DNA of 64,000 nucleotides from NCBI GenBank assembly GCA_015062535.1, contig SUUK01000003.1, positions 1-64,000 of the forward strand, in the 5' to 3' direction. The stretch's first letter is position 1. Each line of letters begins with the position of its first letter. Positions 1 to 8,666 of the stretch are shown here, piece after piece. The notes under the pieces are model-generated. The model made no database searches, was not told where the DNA came from, and saw nothing but the letters and a program-made list of their open reading frames with translations. The translations under genes and the position numbers were made by a program. The stretch is from Alphaproteobacteria bacterium (GTDB taxonomy: Bacteria > Pseudomonadota > Alphaproteobacteria > RF32 > CAG-239).

Positions 1-1299
1 TATTCAAAATTAAAAGAAAAGGAAATAGAACTTGGTCTAGAGGAAAAGACTTCTGATGGATATGAATGGTTTAAGAGTTTTACCTCGCATGTGTTAGCAC
101 TTGATAGGTATGTTCAAAACAGTATTAAAGCAATTCAGAATGAAAGACCTTATACTCCAAGTAATCCTAAGGTTAAAACCTTACTTAGAAGTTATGATGA
201 GTTAAAAACTCAAGAACGACTAACTAAATCAATGGCGAAAACCCATTGGAAGAAGTTTTTCAAGAGATATGCTCAGAATAAAAAGAACTTAAAAGGTATT
301 CCTGATGAACGAGTAAGAACTATGTATCTTGCTGTGATGTTAGGATTTTTACTAATTGAGAAAGACTATATTGAGGAAATAACCAAGCAGGATTGTCGTA
401 AATTAAGTAAAAAGATTTATCAAGTGCCTAAAAAGTGGATAGATAAGATAGAAAAAGGAATGAAGATGTCTGATATTTTGACTTCAGCTCCTACCAAAGT
501 TCTATCTAAGGCAACAATTAAAAGTCTTTTGTGTATTTTCAAGGATTTTCTAAAGTTTGCAGTAAAAGAAGATATTATTGAAAGTAGTTTTAGTGAATTT
601 ATTGATACACCTATAAGACTTTTTCAGCATTCACGAAGTCCATTTACTTCTGATGAATTACGAAAAATCTTTAACCCTAAAACTTATGCCAACCCACGTC
701 GTAGAAACGAGATACCAAGATTTTGGGTTCCATTGATTGCCTTATATCAAGGTTGTCGATTAAACGAAATCTGTCAACTTGATACAGCAGATATTGTATT
801 AAGTAAAAAGATTCCATGTATTAACATTAAATCTAATGAAGAGGATAAATCTGTAAAAAATCATTCATCTGAAAGGCTTATTCCAATTCATCCAAAGTTA
901 ATCGAATTAGGCTTTTTAACCTATACAGACTATAGAAGAAAAAACAAATACAAAAAACTATTTGATTTAACACAAATAGAACGAGGAACTTATGGTCGTA
1001 TGGTTCAAGGTTGGTTTGCAAGATATTTGGATAAGATTGGTATAACTGCCAAAGATAAGGTATTTCATTCATTTAGGCACACTTTTGAAACCAATGCTGT
1101 TGAAAATAGAGTGCCTATGGAATATCAAAATGCTCTTTGTGGTTGGACTGATAAAGGTATAGGACAGAGAATATATGGTAAACACAAAGATATAAAGGTA
1201 ATGCTAGAAGAATTAAGCAAAATATCATATCCAATTAATAAGGAATTGAAAGGACTAAAAGAAGTACTTGAAACCAGCTACATCTTTAGGAAAGATTAA
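1..1299 (+). CDS. Tyrosine recombinase/integrase, 5'-partial
   Basis: The reading frame is open from the first base of the window, so the gene begins upstream; the GTG at 91 is an internal codon. The C-terminal half has the tyrosine-recombinase catalytic set. Counting residues from codon 91, these are Arg223 in GCRLNEICQL, His326 and Arg329 in HSFRH, Trp352 in the His/Trp position (CGWTDKG) and the nucleophile Tyr362 in QRIYGKH. This family cuts and rejoins DNA at attachment sites of phages and islands. The gene lies directly upstream of a defence-like gene pair, as expected for an island integrase. An 11-bp perfect hairpin (1389-1422) follows. No attachment site can be fixed from this window alone. 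Confidence 0.9.
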   Translation, partial: YSKLKEKEIELGLEEKTSDGYEWFKSFTSHVLALDRYVQNSIKAIQNERPYTPSNPKVKTLLRSYDELKTQERLTKSMAKTHWKKFFKRYAQNKKNLKGIPDERVRTMYLAVMLGFLLIEKDYIEEITKQDCRKLSKKIYQVPKKWIDKIEKGMKMSDILTSAPTKVLSKATIKSLLCIFKDFLKFAVKEDIIESSFSEFIDTPIRLFQHSRSPFTSDELRKIFNPKTYANPRRRNEIPRFWVPLIALYQGCRLNEICQLDTADIVLSKKIPCINIKSNEEDKSVKNHSSERLIPIHPKLIELGFLTYTDYRRKNKYKKLFDLTQIERGTYGRMVQGWFARYLDKIGITAKDKVFHSFRHTFETNAVENRVPMEYQNALCGWTDKGIGQRIYGKHKDIKVMLEELSKISYPINKELKGLKEVLETSYIFRKD

Positions 1300-1349
1300 T
1301 CAAAAAGTATGATTTATTAGAAAGTTTTTTAGATTTTTCTTAAAAACTT

Positions 1350-1382
1350 CTTGAAACTAGTTATGTCTTTAGAATTAAATAA
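1350..1382 (+). pseudogene. Vestigial second copy of the integrase C-terminal tail
   Basis: About 80 bp after the integrase tail, which ends LETSYIFRKD-stop, the DNA encodes LETSYVFRIK-stop with an in-frame stop just upstream of it (1341-1343). Over the best-matched 24 bases the copies differ only by transitions, mostly synonymous. That looks like the end of a second, homologous integrase allele. It is too short to be functional. It may be a scar of recombination between integrase genes. Confidence 0.5.
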
Positions 1383-1388
1383 TGAAAT

Positions 1389-1422
1389 ATAATCAACTCA
1401 GTTATTTAGCAGAGTTGATTAT
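1389..1422 (+). terminator. Hairpin terminator after the integrase
   Basis: An 11-bp perfect stem (ATAATCAACTC with GAGTTGATTAT) encloses a 12-base loop and is followed by a T-rich stretch. It ends integrase transcription ahead of the promoter at 1451. Confidence 0.7.
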
Positions 1423-1450
1423 TTAATTACATTTAAGACAACTTAACTAT

Positions 1451-1479
1451 TGACTTATTTTCCTTTATTTAATATATTA
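1451..1479 (+). promoter_or_regulatory. Sigma70-type promoter for the ATPase/RloB pair
   Basis: TTGACT at 1451-1456 and TATATT at 1474-1479 are separated by 17 bp. The predicted start of transcription lies about 30 bp upstream of the ATPase start codon. Confidence 0.65.
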
Positions 1480-1514
1480 AGTATATATCTGTGTAATTTT
1501 TTAACAAGGAATAA

Positions 1515-2678
1515 ATGTTAATGTTAATAAATTTCAATTTTAGCAATTTGAAAAGCTTTAAAAACATGGTTGAATTTTCAATGGAACCATTAACAAATAA
1601 CGGATCTGTAGAAAATTCCATTAGTACTGGATACAAGAAATCTCCAAATGTTTATAGAACATCTGCAATATTTGGAGCAAATGCATCCGGTAAAAGTAAT
1701 TTCATTCACGCTATGAATTATCTTAAATTCTTAGTATGTGGTACTTATTTAAAACGATTAAATGAACCGATGGAAATACCTACTTACAAATTAGGTAATG
1801 AAGACGATCCTTCTTCATTTAAAGTTGAATTTATTAAAAACAATAACTTATACAAATACTCTATTGAATTAAATGAAAACGGAATAATTAATGAAGAAGT
1901 ATATTATACAGAATTAGAGGCTGATAAAAGAGAAAAATGTTTATTTAAAAGGACTATAAATGATTTTAATAGCCCTTATGGAATAGATAAAGAAATTGCG
2001 AAACAGACAATTTCTTCAAGATCGCTAATCAGCGAATTAGTCAACAATAGAAATATTAAAGATAAAATTATATTAGATATATATGAATGGTTTTCTGATG
2101 ATATTGAAGTTATATTTAATACAGAACGTCCTGATTTAAATAAAGACTATTCGCATAGTGATATTGATTGTAAAGGAAAAACTGAATTCTTAAGAAAAGC
2201 AGATATTCCTATTGAACGATTAATTGCTAATAGAGAAGGATTGTTTTCAATACATAAAAATGAAAAAGGGCAGGATGTTGCATTTAGCTTCTTATATGAA
2301 GAATCTGAAGGAACTATTGCTTTACTTGTATTATCCGATATAATCATGCCAATTCTTGAAGAAGGAAAGATACTTTTCATTGATGAACTTGATCGTTCAT
2401 TGCATCCTCATTTGGTAAAATATATAGTTAATTTATTTAATAATCCTGAAACAAACCCTAAAGGAGCTCAGCTAATATTTACCTCTCACGCTCATTATTT
2501 AATGGATGGAGACACTTTAACAAGAGATCAGATTTGGTTTGTTGCTAAAGAAAATGGATATTCTAGTGATTTATATTCTTTGAGTGATTTCAAAGAGATT
2601 AAAAGGAAAAAAGGTGCATTTTATAATGAATATATGTATGGTATATTTGGTGCTGTACCTAATATTCGTGAGGATTAA
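1515..2678 (+). CDS. AAA ATPase of an AbiLi/RloA-like type (AAA_15/AAA_21)
   Basis: This 387-residue SMC/ABC-like ATPase has Walker A GANASGKS at residues 54-61, an ABC-signature-like SEGT in FLYEESEGTIALL, Walker B ILFIDELDRSLHPH, and a switch histidine in IFTSHAHYLMD. An AAGGA ribosome site sits 5 bases before the first of two nearby ATGs. The next gene (RloB-like) starts 3 bases after the stop, so the two are one operon. Pairs of this kind are known as RloA/RloB and as AbiL abortive-infection modules, in which the ATPase senses phage and the partner carries the toxic activity. The defence role here is inference from family and from the adjacent integrase. Confidence 0.85.
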   Translation: MLMLINFNFSNLKSFKNMVEFSMEPLTNNGSVENSISTGYKKSPNVYRTSAIFGANASGKSNFIHAMNYLKFLVCGTYLKRLNEPMEIPTYKLGNEDDPSSFKVEFIKNNNLYKYSIELNENGIINEEVYYTELEADKREKCLFKRTINDFNSPYGIDKEIAKQTISSRSLISELVNNRNIKDKIILDIYEWFSDDIEVIFNTERPDLNKDYSHSDIDCKGKTEFLRKADIPIERLIANREGLFSIHKNEKGQDVAFSFLYEESEGTIALLVLSDIIMPILEEGKILFIDELDRSLHPHLVKYIVNLFNNPETNPKGAQLIFTSHAHYLMDGDTLTRDQIWFVAKENGYSSDLYSLSDFKEIKRKKGAFYNEYMYGIFGAVPNIRED

Positions 2679-2681
2679 TAT

Positions 2682-3266
2682 ATGGCTAGACAAATTAGAA
2701 CTCCTAGATCCTTAAAACCTGTACATATTTTTATATGTGAAGATACTAAATCTTCAAAGTACTATATGGAAGGTCTTGGAAAAGCTAAAAATATAAACAT
2801 TAAAGCAGAAAAAGCATATGGTACAAGTCCTGAAAATGTATACGAAACTGCAAAAGATAAACTATCATTGTTTAGAGATAAGGGAATAGCCAAGATTTAT
2901 TGTCTATTTGATAAAGATGATTGTCCGGATGATAAATTTAATAAAATAATTGCTCAATGTAGAAAAAAAGAAATTATACCAGCTTTTTCTATTCCTTGTT
3001 ATGAATATTGGCTTTTATTACATTTTAGAAAAACCAATCAACCTTTTGCAAATGCTCAAGAATGTTGTGAAACATTTAAAAATGAATACAACAGATGTTT
3101 CGGAACAAATTATGAAATAAATACTCTCAAATCTCGAAAAGATATATTCAATGACTTAAAAGATAAATTGGATACTGCAATCTCAAATGCTGAAAGATTA
3201 AATCTTAATGAGAAAGAAGAACCTTATACAAATATGCATAAAATAATTAAAGATATTATTGATTAA
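2682..3266 (+). CDS. RloB-like/AbiLii-like putative Toprim-fold nuclease
   Basis: This 194-residue protein matches the RloB family pattern. An early acidic motif (FICEDTKSSKYY, Glu at about residue 19) is followed by a KIYCLFDKDD segment with a Toprim-like DxD, then FSIPCYEYWLLLHF, a stretch typical of RloB proteins. RloB proteins are thought to be Toprim-related nucleases that act with an ABC-type ATPase. Here the partner is the gene immediately upstream (3-base gap). The target, DNA or tRNA, cannot be told from sequence. Confidence 0.8.
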   Translation: MARQIRTPRSLKPVHIFICEDTKSSKYYMEGLGKAKNINIKAEKAYGTSPENVYETAKDKLSLFRDKGIAKIYCLFDKDDCPDDKFNKIIAQCRKKEIIPAFSIPCYEYWLLLHFRKTNQPFANAQECCETFKNEYNRCFGTNYEINTLKSRKDIFNDLKDKLDTAISNAERLNLNEKEEPYTNMHKIIKDIID

Positions 3267-3333
3267 ATTTACACTCATTCCGATTTTTAATCAGCTTTCT
3301 AATAAATATAATTATAAAATATAAGGAAGCAGA

Positions 3334-3753
3334 ATGATTATAGATATCGATAAAATCACATCAGATATTGAAGAACTAAAGAAATACTTTGGGGAGGAAC
3401 AAAAAGTTTCTCCTCAAAAAACAATAGACCAAGAAGTAAATGAGGAAATGGATAATCCTCAATACTGTCAGCAAGAATTGGATGCTAAATTCTTAATTAA
3501 GTGCTTTAAGTATTTGAAGAAGCTTGGATATATAAAGACACAATATGAATTTAGTGAGCAGTTTTTAGGCAAGAACAAATATTATTTTGGAATGATATTA
3601 TCAGAACAAAGACATCCGTCACTTGATGCAATTCATCATTTAATAACCGGCATATCCCAGATAAACGATGGACTAAATAAACTAAAGCACCTAGATAACC
3701 TTTATGAAGAAGGGCAAAATCTGATAACAAAACGATTACTGAAGTACTTTTAG
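3334..3753 (+). CDS. Small HTH-like protein (DUF6626-like)
   Basis: This 139-residue cytosolic protein has an acidic N-terminus and a C-terminal helical region. The segment TQYEFSEQFLGKNKYYFGMI followed by LSEQRHPSLDAIHHL resembles a lambda-repressor-like helix-turn-helix and the layout of DUF6626 proteins. It has a good ribosome site (AAGGAAGCAG). It lies 67 bases after the RloB-like gene in the same direction and could regulate the island. No effector domain is visible. Confidence 0.5.
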   Translation: MIIDIDKITSDIEELKKYFGEEQKVSPQKTIDQEVNEEMDNPQYCQQELDAKFLIKCFKYLKKLGYIKTQYEFSEQFLGKNKYYFGMILSEQRHPSLDAIHHLITGISQINDGLNKLKHLDNLYEEGQNLITKRLLKYF

Positions 3754-4292
3754 CTTTTTATGTCTTTTGCCTAATTGGTTTATTGGCTTTTTTGTTAGTT
3801 TATTCCAAATAGCCGATTAGATTTTTAGGATAATAAAAACATTAAGATGGACGTCTTAAAAAGACTTTTATAAATTAAAGACGGTACGGACATGCTTTGT
3901 CGGCACTTTCATTTTGCTTAATTATTGAATATTCGAAACTTTTTGACCCATTAATGACGTGTAGACGAAGTCAAAAAAAATCGTTTAAGAATCGAGAAAA
4001 ATTTTATATATTTTTCAGTTATTTCAAGAGTTTATCACCTATTTTCTCTCTGTCGGCACCATTTCTTTATTTAAGCCCCTATAATGGGATCTTTTTTTTT
4101 ACCCTTTTTTCAAGCCAGTTTTAACCAACACGAAAGACCTACACGTCACTCAAGACGTTGAAGTGGTTTTGCTAAATTTAATAACCAAGATTAGAAAGCT
4201 TTCAGATATTTTCTGGAAGCTTTTTTATTTTTTAGATATTGATTAATACGAATACAAGAATATACTATCCGTTATCTTAAGATGGAGATAAC
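3754..4292. other. Gene-poor 540-bp gap at the island edge
   Basis: I see no convincing coding frame here. An open frame at 3897-4124 has no ribosome site and an unlikely composition. The stretch contains a 9-base direct repeat TGTCGGCAC (3899-3907 and 4051-4059), small inverted repeats such as ACGTC-ACTCAA-GACGT near 4144, a TATAAT at 4080-4085 and a strong terminator hairpin at 4195-4226. A short RNA ending at that hairpin is possible, and the gap could mark the island boundary. Confidence 0.4.
4195..4226 (+). terminator. Hairpin terminator without an obvious upstream gene
   Basis: AAAGCTTTCAGA pairs with TTCTGGAAGCTTT around a TATT loop and is followed by six T. No ORF ends just before it, so it may end a non-coding transcript. 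Confidence 0.65.
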
Positions 4293-4769
4293 ATGAGAGT
4301 TTTTAAGAAAATAAATAAAAAGTCTTTTTTATACGCTATATGGTATAGCTTTGTAACAATTATGGCAATTTTAATATACCGTGGTGGTTTAGGAGACAAT
4401 ACACAAGGAGCAATGTGTGTACCTAATGATTGGCATTATGGAAAAATATATCAATGGGTATGGGACGGGGTACCTTGTGTTTATTCTTTAGAATTTTATT
4501 TTGGATATTATATTTTGAGTTCTGTTATTTATGTAATATTTGATGTTATACGGCGAAAAATTGTTGGATTTAACCCTTCTTATTTGTTTCGGATATGCGA
4601 AGGACTTGGCTGGTTTTTAATAAACTACGGATATCTGTTATGGGTAACCAAACATAACTATGGCAACATTGATTTTGCTATGTGCTTAATGGCTTTTGTT
4701 GGAGTAAGCATTTTCTTTTTACCTTTATTTTTGATTTTTGTGTTATCAAGAAAATTGTCCAAATTATGA
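4293..4769 (+). CDS. Membrane protein of unknown function, about 4 TM segments
   Basis: This 158-residue protein has four hydrophobic stretches, at about residues 12-32, 68-90, 100-118 and 130-152. A soluble, tryptophan-rich loop between the first two carries two cysteines (CVPNDWHYGK and GVPCVYSL) that could form a disulfide. The start follows a GGAG site. I recognise no family. It stands alone between a terminator and the promoter of the next gene. Confidence 0.6.
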   Translation: MRVFKKINKKSFLYAIWYSFVTIMAILIYRGGLGDNTQGAMCVPNDWHYGKIYQWVWDGVPCVYSLEFYFGYYILSSVIYVIFDVIRRKIVGFNPSYLFRICEGLGWFLINYGYLLWVTKHNYGNIDFAMCLMAFVGVSIFFLPLFLIFVLSRKLSKL

Positions 4770-4861
4770 AAATATACCTTTAATATAAAAGCTAATTAAT
4801 GCTGTTTATTGCTCAAAAATAATTGTAACAAAAATTTTATAATATTTTAGACTAAAAACTA

Positions 4862-4890
4862 TTGCAGAAGGCCTTTTTTTATGTTATAAT
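4862..4890 (+). promoter_or_regulatory. Sigma70-type promoter
   Basis: TTGCAG (4862-4867) and TATAAT (4885-4890) are 17 bp apart, with the GGAG/ATG of the next gene about 30 bp downstream. Confidence 0.75.
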
Positions 4891-4922
4891 TAAGTAAATA
4901 TAGAGATTTTTGGAGAAAGATC

Positions 4923-5894
4923 ATGGCAAACGAAAGACCCTCTAGAACCGAAGAAGAACGCAAACAAGCTCTTGAAGAAGCATTAAAGAGAGTGCGTCCT
5001 CAGGTTACAAATACATCAAATTCATCATCTCTTTTAGGAAAACTTGATAGTTTTGCTAAAAAGACAGAAGAACAACCTGTTGTAGAGAAACCTAAAGAAC
5101 CTAAAAAAGGCGATTTAGGTGATTTAGGTATTGCCTTTAACGAAAATGCAGAAAAAGCGAAAAAAGCAGGACTTGTTATTGATGCAGAAGCAAAGGCTAG
5201 AGGTAAAGAAGATCCTTCTAAATCCAAAACAAAAGAAAATGAGAGAGCTCCTGAACGTGGTGTTGTGTCACCTATGGATAAAGATAAAGATAAAGAAAAG
5301 GACGAAAAAGAGAAAAATAAAGATAAAGACGAAAAAGATTCTGCAACTAAACAAGAACAAAAAATGAAAGAAATGTTCTCAAAAGTAAAATTACCTAGTG
5401 GAATGGAAATTCATCAAGAAGGTCCTCAATGGGTTCTTGTTAGTAAAGATGGCAAACAACGTACAGATATTACCGACGTAATGAACACTATTGATAAGTA
5501 TAATCGTGATGTTGATACTGCAAACAATACAAACAAAATGCAAAACGAAGCACAAGGACACGTTGATAAAGCTGTTGATGTAAATAAAAAAGATGAAGGA
5601 CTTACGGTTAACGAAACTAATGGTAATATAAGAATGGTTGGTGAAGCTTTACCTCAAGTAAAAGATGTTGATGGCAATCAAGTATTTAAACCTGAGGATA
5701 TGAAAAAAGTTGCTGAAACTGCTTTAAGTTTTTCTGATGAAAAAATGAAACTTGAAGCTCTTAAAGACCCAAAACATCTTGAAGAACTACAAGAAAGAAA
5801 ACGTAAAAATAATAGAGAAGCTGAAGATAAAAAGAAAGAAGCAGCGCTTAAACAGTTTATTGACATGCGATCCAAAGGACAAGAAGGCAAATAA
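4923..5894 (+). CDS. Highly charged cytosolic protein of unknown function
   Basis: This 323-residue protein has no signal peptide or membrane segment. It is rich in Lys, Glu and Asp, with a low-complexity Lys/Asp/Glu run around residues 119-145 that is probably disordered, then a compact segment around LPSGMEIHQEGPQWVLVSKDG that could be a small beta domain. The C-terminus (from about residue 260) is predicted helical/coiled coil. The gene has a strong promoter, a GGAG ribosome site and its own terminator, so it is probably well expressed. I do not recognise the family. Confidence 0.7.
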   Translation: MANERPSRTEEERKQALEEALKRVRPQVTNTSNSSSLLGKLDSFAKKTEEQPVVEKPKEPKKGDLGDLGIAFNENAEKAKKAGLVIDAEAKARGKEDPSKSKTKENERAPERGVVSPMDKDKDKEKDEKEKNKDKDEKDSATKQEQKMKEMFSKVKLPSGMEIHQEGPQWVLVSKDGKQRTDITDVMNTIDKYNRDVDTANNTNKMQNEAQGHVDKAVDVNKKDEGLTVNETNGNIRMVGEALPQVKDVDGNQVFKPEDMKKVAETALSFSDEKMKLEALKDPKHLEELQERKRKNNREAEDKKKEAALKQFIDMRSKGQEGK

Positions 5895-5898
5895 CATA

Positions 5899-5929
5899 AA
5901 AAAACGGAGAATTATCTCCGTTTTTTTAT
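5899..5929 (+). terminator. Terminator between convergent genes
   Basis: AACGGAGA-ATTA-TCTCCGTT (5903-5922) is followed by a T run on the plus strand and preceded by an A run, so it can serve both convergent genes. Confidence 0.85.
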
Positions 5930-6795
5930 TAAAATATGATTGATGTTATAGCACCTAACACAATACTTATTAAGTATATCAAGGCAATTATTCGCCCTAC
6001 TTCCTTGGTATTTTTATTTACTCTATATAATATCAATAGACCTAGACCAGAGTTACTTAAAAGACCTGTCATCATGGTTGACAAAGATATTGCGCTATCA
6101 GCATATAATTGCGATAATAAAACTGATGGATAGCAACTAGGGATTAAACCTACAAGACCTGCAATTAATCCACCTAATACAGGCATACCTGTTAAGGCAT
6201 TTTTCACATTATCATAGCCTCCAAAAGAAAATGCAGTATTAACAATAAGCGCAAAAACAAATATAAATATAGTTATTTTTTCGGTATGGTTGAATGCTGA
6301 CTTATATATATTTTCTTTTTTATTTTCACATTTACACTTTTCTTGAGTGCAAAAAGCACTAATATTTGGATCTTTTTTATGCTTAATAAAACTTTCTGGT
6401 AAAAATTTATCTATTAGCAAACCTGTAATAATAGCATAGATAACTTTTACTATTAGTATTTTGATAATTATTCCCCCACCTATTCCTGAAGATAATAAAA
6501 CGGGAACCATTTCATCTGATGTCGATAAGAATACGGCGAGCATTGAACCTAAAGATATTAAACCAGTTGCATACAAATTTGCAGCAGAAACAGAAAAACC
6601 ACATTGAGGAATAACTCCCAATAATCCGCCAACTATTGGACCGTACTGTTTAGATTTACGTATGTATATCATACTTTGTCGGGATAGTCTTTGCTCTAAA
6701 TACTCCATTAACAAATATGTTAAATAAAGATAAGGAAACAAAGCTAAAGCTTCGTACATAGAATCTACTAAAATATCCATAAATAATCTTAACAT
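5929..6795 (-). CDS. ArsP_2-type putative heavy-metal/manganese exporter
   Basis: This 288-residue polytopic membrane protein is built as two halves, each with the motif G-x-IP-x-C: GVIPQCGFSVSAANLYATG in the first and GLIPSCYPSVLLSQLYADS in the second. This internal duplication is typical of the 10-TM ArsP_2 family, annotated as putative heavy-metal exporters or manganese transporters. The central cytosolic loop is cysteine-rich (FCTQEKCKCENKKE), consistent with metal binding. The substrate is inferred only from the family. Confidence 0.8.
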   Translation of the reverse strand: MLRLFMDILVDSMYEALALFPYLYLTYLLMEYLEQRLSRQSMIYIRKSKQYGPIVGGLLGVIPQCGFSVSAANLYATGLISLGSMLAVFLSTSDEMVPVLLSSGIGGGIIIKILIVKVIYAIITGLLIDKFLPESFIKHKKDPNISAFCTQEKCKCENKKENIYKSAFNHTEKITIFIFVFALIVNTAFSFGGYDNVKNALTGMPVLGGLIAGLVGLIPSCYPSVLLSQLYADSAISLSTMMTGLLSNSGLGLLILYRVNKNTKEVGRIIALIYLISIVLGAITSIIF

Positions 6796-6879
6796 CTTTA
6801 ATCCTTTTTAGGGGTTTACTTACTTGCTATTTAACTAATAAAAAGATGTTTGGCAATAAAAATATTATATTAAAACAAA

Positions 6880-6910
6880 AAAAAGACCGCATAAACGGTC
6901 TTTTCTTTTC
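6880..6910 (-). terminator. Terminator of the small lipoprotein gene
   Basis: AAGACCG-CATAAA-CGGTCTT (6883-6902) is followed on the minus strand by a run of at least eight T. Confidence 0.8.
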
Positions 6911-6925
6911 AATCTGCTATATCAA

Positions 6926-7093
6926 TTACTTACGTGGCAAAATAACAGGTTCTGGTATATTTTTATGATTTTCAGGTTTTACTGGATAGCTCATAGGGCT
7001 TGGTCCACCTGCATCTACACCTCTTAACTTGCTTACACTTGCACACGATACAACACAGAATGATACGATTAAAAATAATAACATTTTTCGCAT
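6926..7093 (-). CDS. Small lipoprotein, 55 aa
   Basis: ATG at 7093 to TAA at 6926 encodes 55 residues. A hydrophobic signal ends in a lipobox (FCVVSC, Cys at residue 17), followed by a short proline-rich tail ending VILPRK. Such small lipoproteins are anchored in the inner or outer membrane after signal peptidase II processing. It is a single-gene unit with its own terminator just downstream. The function is unknown. Confidence 0.75.
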   Translation of the reverse strand: MRKMLLFLIVSFCVVSCASVSKLRGVDAGGPSPMSYPVKPENHKNIPEPVILPRK

Positions 7094-7179
7094 AACAACT
7101 ATTTTATAATAATAAATAAACGGATGACTTGTATATCAAATAAATTTTCGATGTCAATTAAAAAATATTTATCTATCTT

Positions 7180-7188
7180 TGTTATAAT
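7180..7188 (+). promoter_or_regulatory. Extended -10 promoter of asnS
   Basis: TGT-TATAAT at 7180-7188 is an extended -10 element; no good -35 is visible. It predicts a start of transcription near 7195, which excludes the GTG at 7191 as the asnS start codon. Confidence 0.6.
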
Positions 7189-7268
7189 ATGTGTTTACTT
7201 TTAAAAGAAATTGGTTTATTTTGTGTGGAGCTTTAAAGAATAATTTTATTAATGGGGATTTTTTTAGT

Positions 7269-8657
7269 ATGTTAAGAAGAACAAAAATTGTTGATTTGTT
7301 AAACTCAGAAACAGAACAACCTTTAGTTTTAGCAAAAGGTTGGGTTAAAACAAGACGTGATGCAAAAGATTTTTCTTTTATTGAAATAAATGATGGTAGC
7401 TGTTTGAAGAATTTGCAGATTATTGCTCAAAATAATCTCCCTAATTATAATGAAGTAAAGTCTTTAAGCACTGGTTCATCTGTTGCAATAAAGGGAAAAT
7501 TGGTTAATTCTCAAGGTGGCAACCAAAAATACGAAGTTGTTGCTGAAGATGTGGAGATTTATAGCATCGCTCCTGATGATTTTCCTATTCAAAAGAAAAA
7601 ACATACTGATGAATATTTAAGAACTATTGCGCACCTTCGTCCTCGTGCAAACAAGTATGCTGCTGCATTTAGAGTTCGCTCTCAACTTTCTTATGCTATA
7701 CATAACTTCTTCCAAGGACGTGGATTTAAGTATGTTCACACTCCTATTATCACAGGTTCTGACTGTGAGGGTGCAGGTGAGATGTTCCAAGTTACAACTT
7801 TGGATTTAAAAAATCCTCCAAAACTTCCAAATGGAGAAATTGATTATTCTCAAGACTTTTTTGGAAAACCTGCTCATTTAACAGTTTCAGGTCAATTAAA
7901 TGGCGAGATGTATGCTTGTGCTTTGGGTGATATATATACATTTGGTCCAACATTTAGAGCAGAAAATTCAAATACTGCTCGTCATGCAGCTGAATTTTGG
8001 ATGATTGAACCTGAAATGGCTTTTGCGGATATCTATGATGATATGGATTTAGCTGAAGATATGGTTCGCTATTGTGTTACAGAGGTTATGGATAAATGCA
8101 AAGATGATATAGAACTTTTTGCAAAGTTTGTTGACCCTACATTAATGGATACGCTTAATAATATTAAGAATAATAGTTTTGCTCGTATTACTTATACTGA
8201 AGCTATTGATATCATGAAAAAATCTGGCAAAAAGTTTGAATACGAACCAGAATATGGAATCGATATGCAAACTGAACACGAACGCTTTTTAGCTGAAGAA
8301 CATTTCAAACGTCCGGTTATTGTTCGTGATTATCCAAAAGAAATCAAAGCCTTTTATATGCGCATGAATGATGATAATAAAACTGTGGCTGCAATGGACG
8401 TATTGGTTCCTAGAATTGGTGAATTAATTGGTGGTTCTCAAAGAGAGGAACGTTACGAACTATTGCAACAACGTATTGTTGATTTAGGTATGCGCCTTGA
8501 AGATTATTCTTGGTATCTTGATTCTCGTAAATTTGGCTCTGTTCCACATGCTGGTTTCGGACTTGGTTTTGAAAGAATGTTGATGTTAATTACTGGTATT
8601 ACAAATATTCGTGATGTTCTTCCATTCCCTAGAACACCTAAATCTCTTAACTTTTAG
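7269..8657 (+). CDS. asnS: Asparagine--tRNA ligase
   Basis: This class II aminoacyl-tRNA synthetase (462 aa from the ATG at 7269) charges tRNA-Asn with asparagine. The N-terminal OB-fold anticodon domain starts LLNSETEQ and contains [20 protein letters not shown]. Motif 2 is [21 protein letters not shown] and motif 3 is the C-terminal GLGFERMLM. The length matches the bacterial enzyme (about 466 aa in E. coli). The frame is open further upstream to 7191, but the promoter at 7180-7188 makes 7269 the better start. The matching tRNA-Asn gene is at 48897-48971. Confidence 0.95.
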   Translation: MLRRTKIVDLLNSETEQPLVLAKGWVKTRRDAKDFSFIEINDGSCLKNLQIIAQNNLPNYNEVKSLSTGSSVAIKGKLVNSQGGNQKYEVVAEDVEIYSIAPDDFPIQKKKHTDEYLRTIAHLRPRANKYAAAFRVRSQLSYAIHNFFQGRGFKYVHTPIITGSDCEGAGEMFQVTTLDLKNPPKLPNGEIDYSQDFFGKPAHLTVSGQLNGEMYACALGDIYTFGPTFRAENSNTARHAAEFWMIEPEMAFADIYDDMDLAEDMVRYCVTEVMDKCKDDIELFAKFVDPTLMDTLNNIKNNSFARITYTEAIDIMKKSGKKFEYEPEYGIDMQTEHERFLAEEHFKRPVIVRDYPKEIKAFYMRMNDDNKTVAAMDVLVPRIGELIGGSQREERYELLQQRIVDLGMRLEDYSWYLDSRKFGSVPHAGFGLGFERMLMLITGITNIRDVLPFPRTPKSLNF

Positions 8658-8666
8658 GAGTGAAAT

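Noticed and set aside
3897..4124. Open frame of 75 codons in the 540-bp gap
   Set aside because: No ribosome site, unlikely Phe/Ser-rich composition, and it overlaps inverted repeats; treated as non-coding.
7191..7268. Upstream start of asnS at GTG 7191
   Set aside because: It lies immediately after the -10 box, and the added residues do not fit the AsnRS N-terminus.
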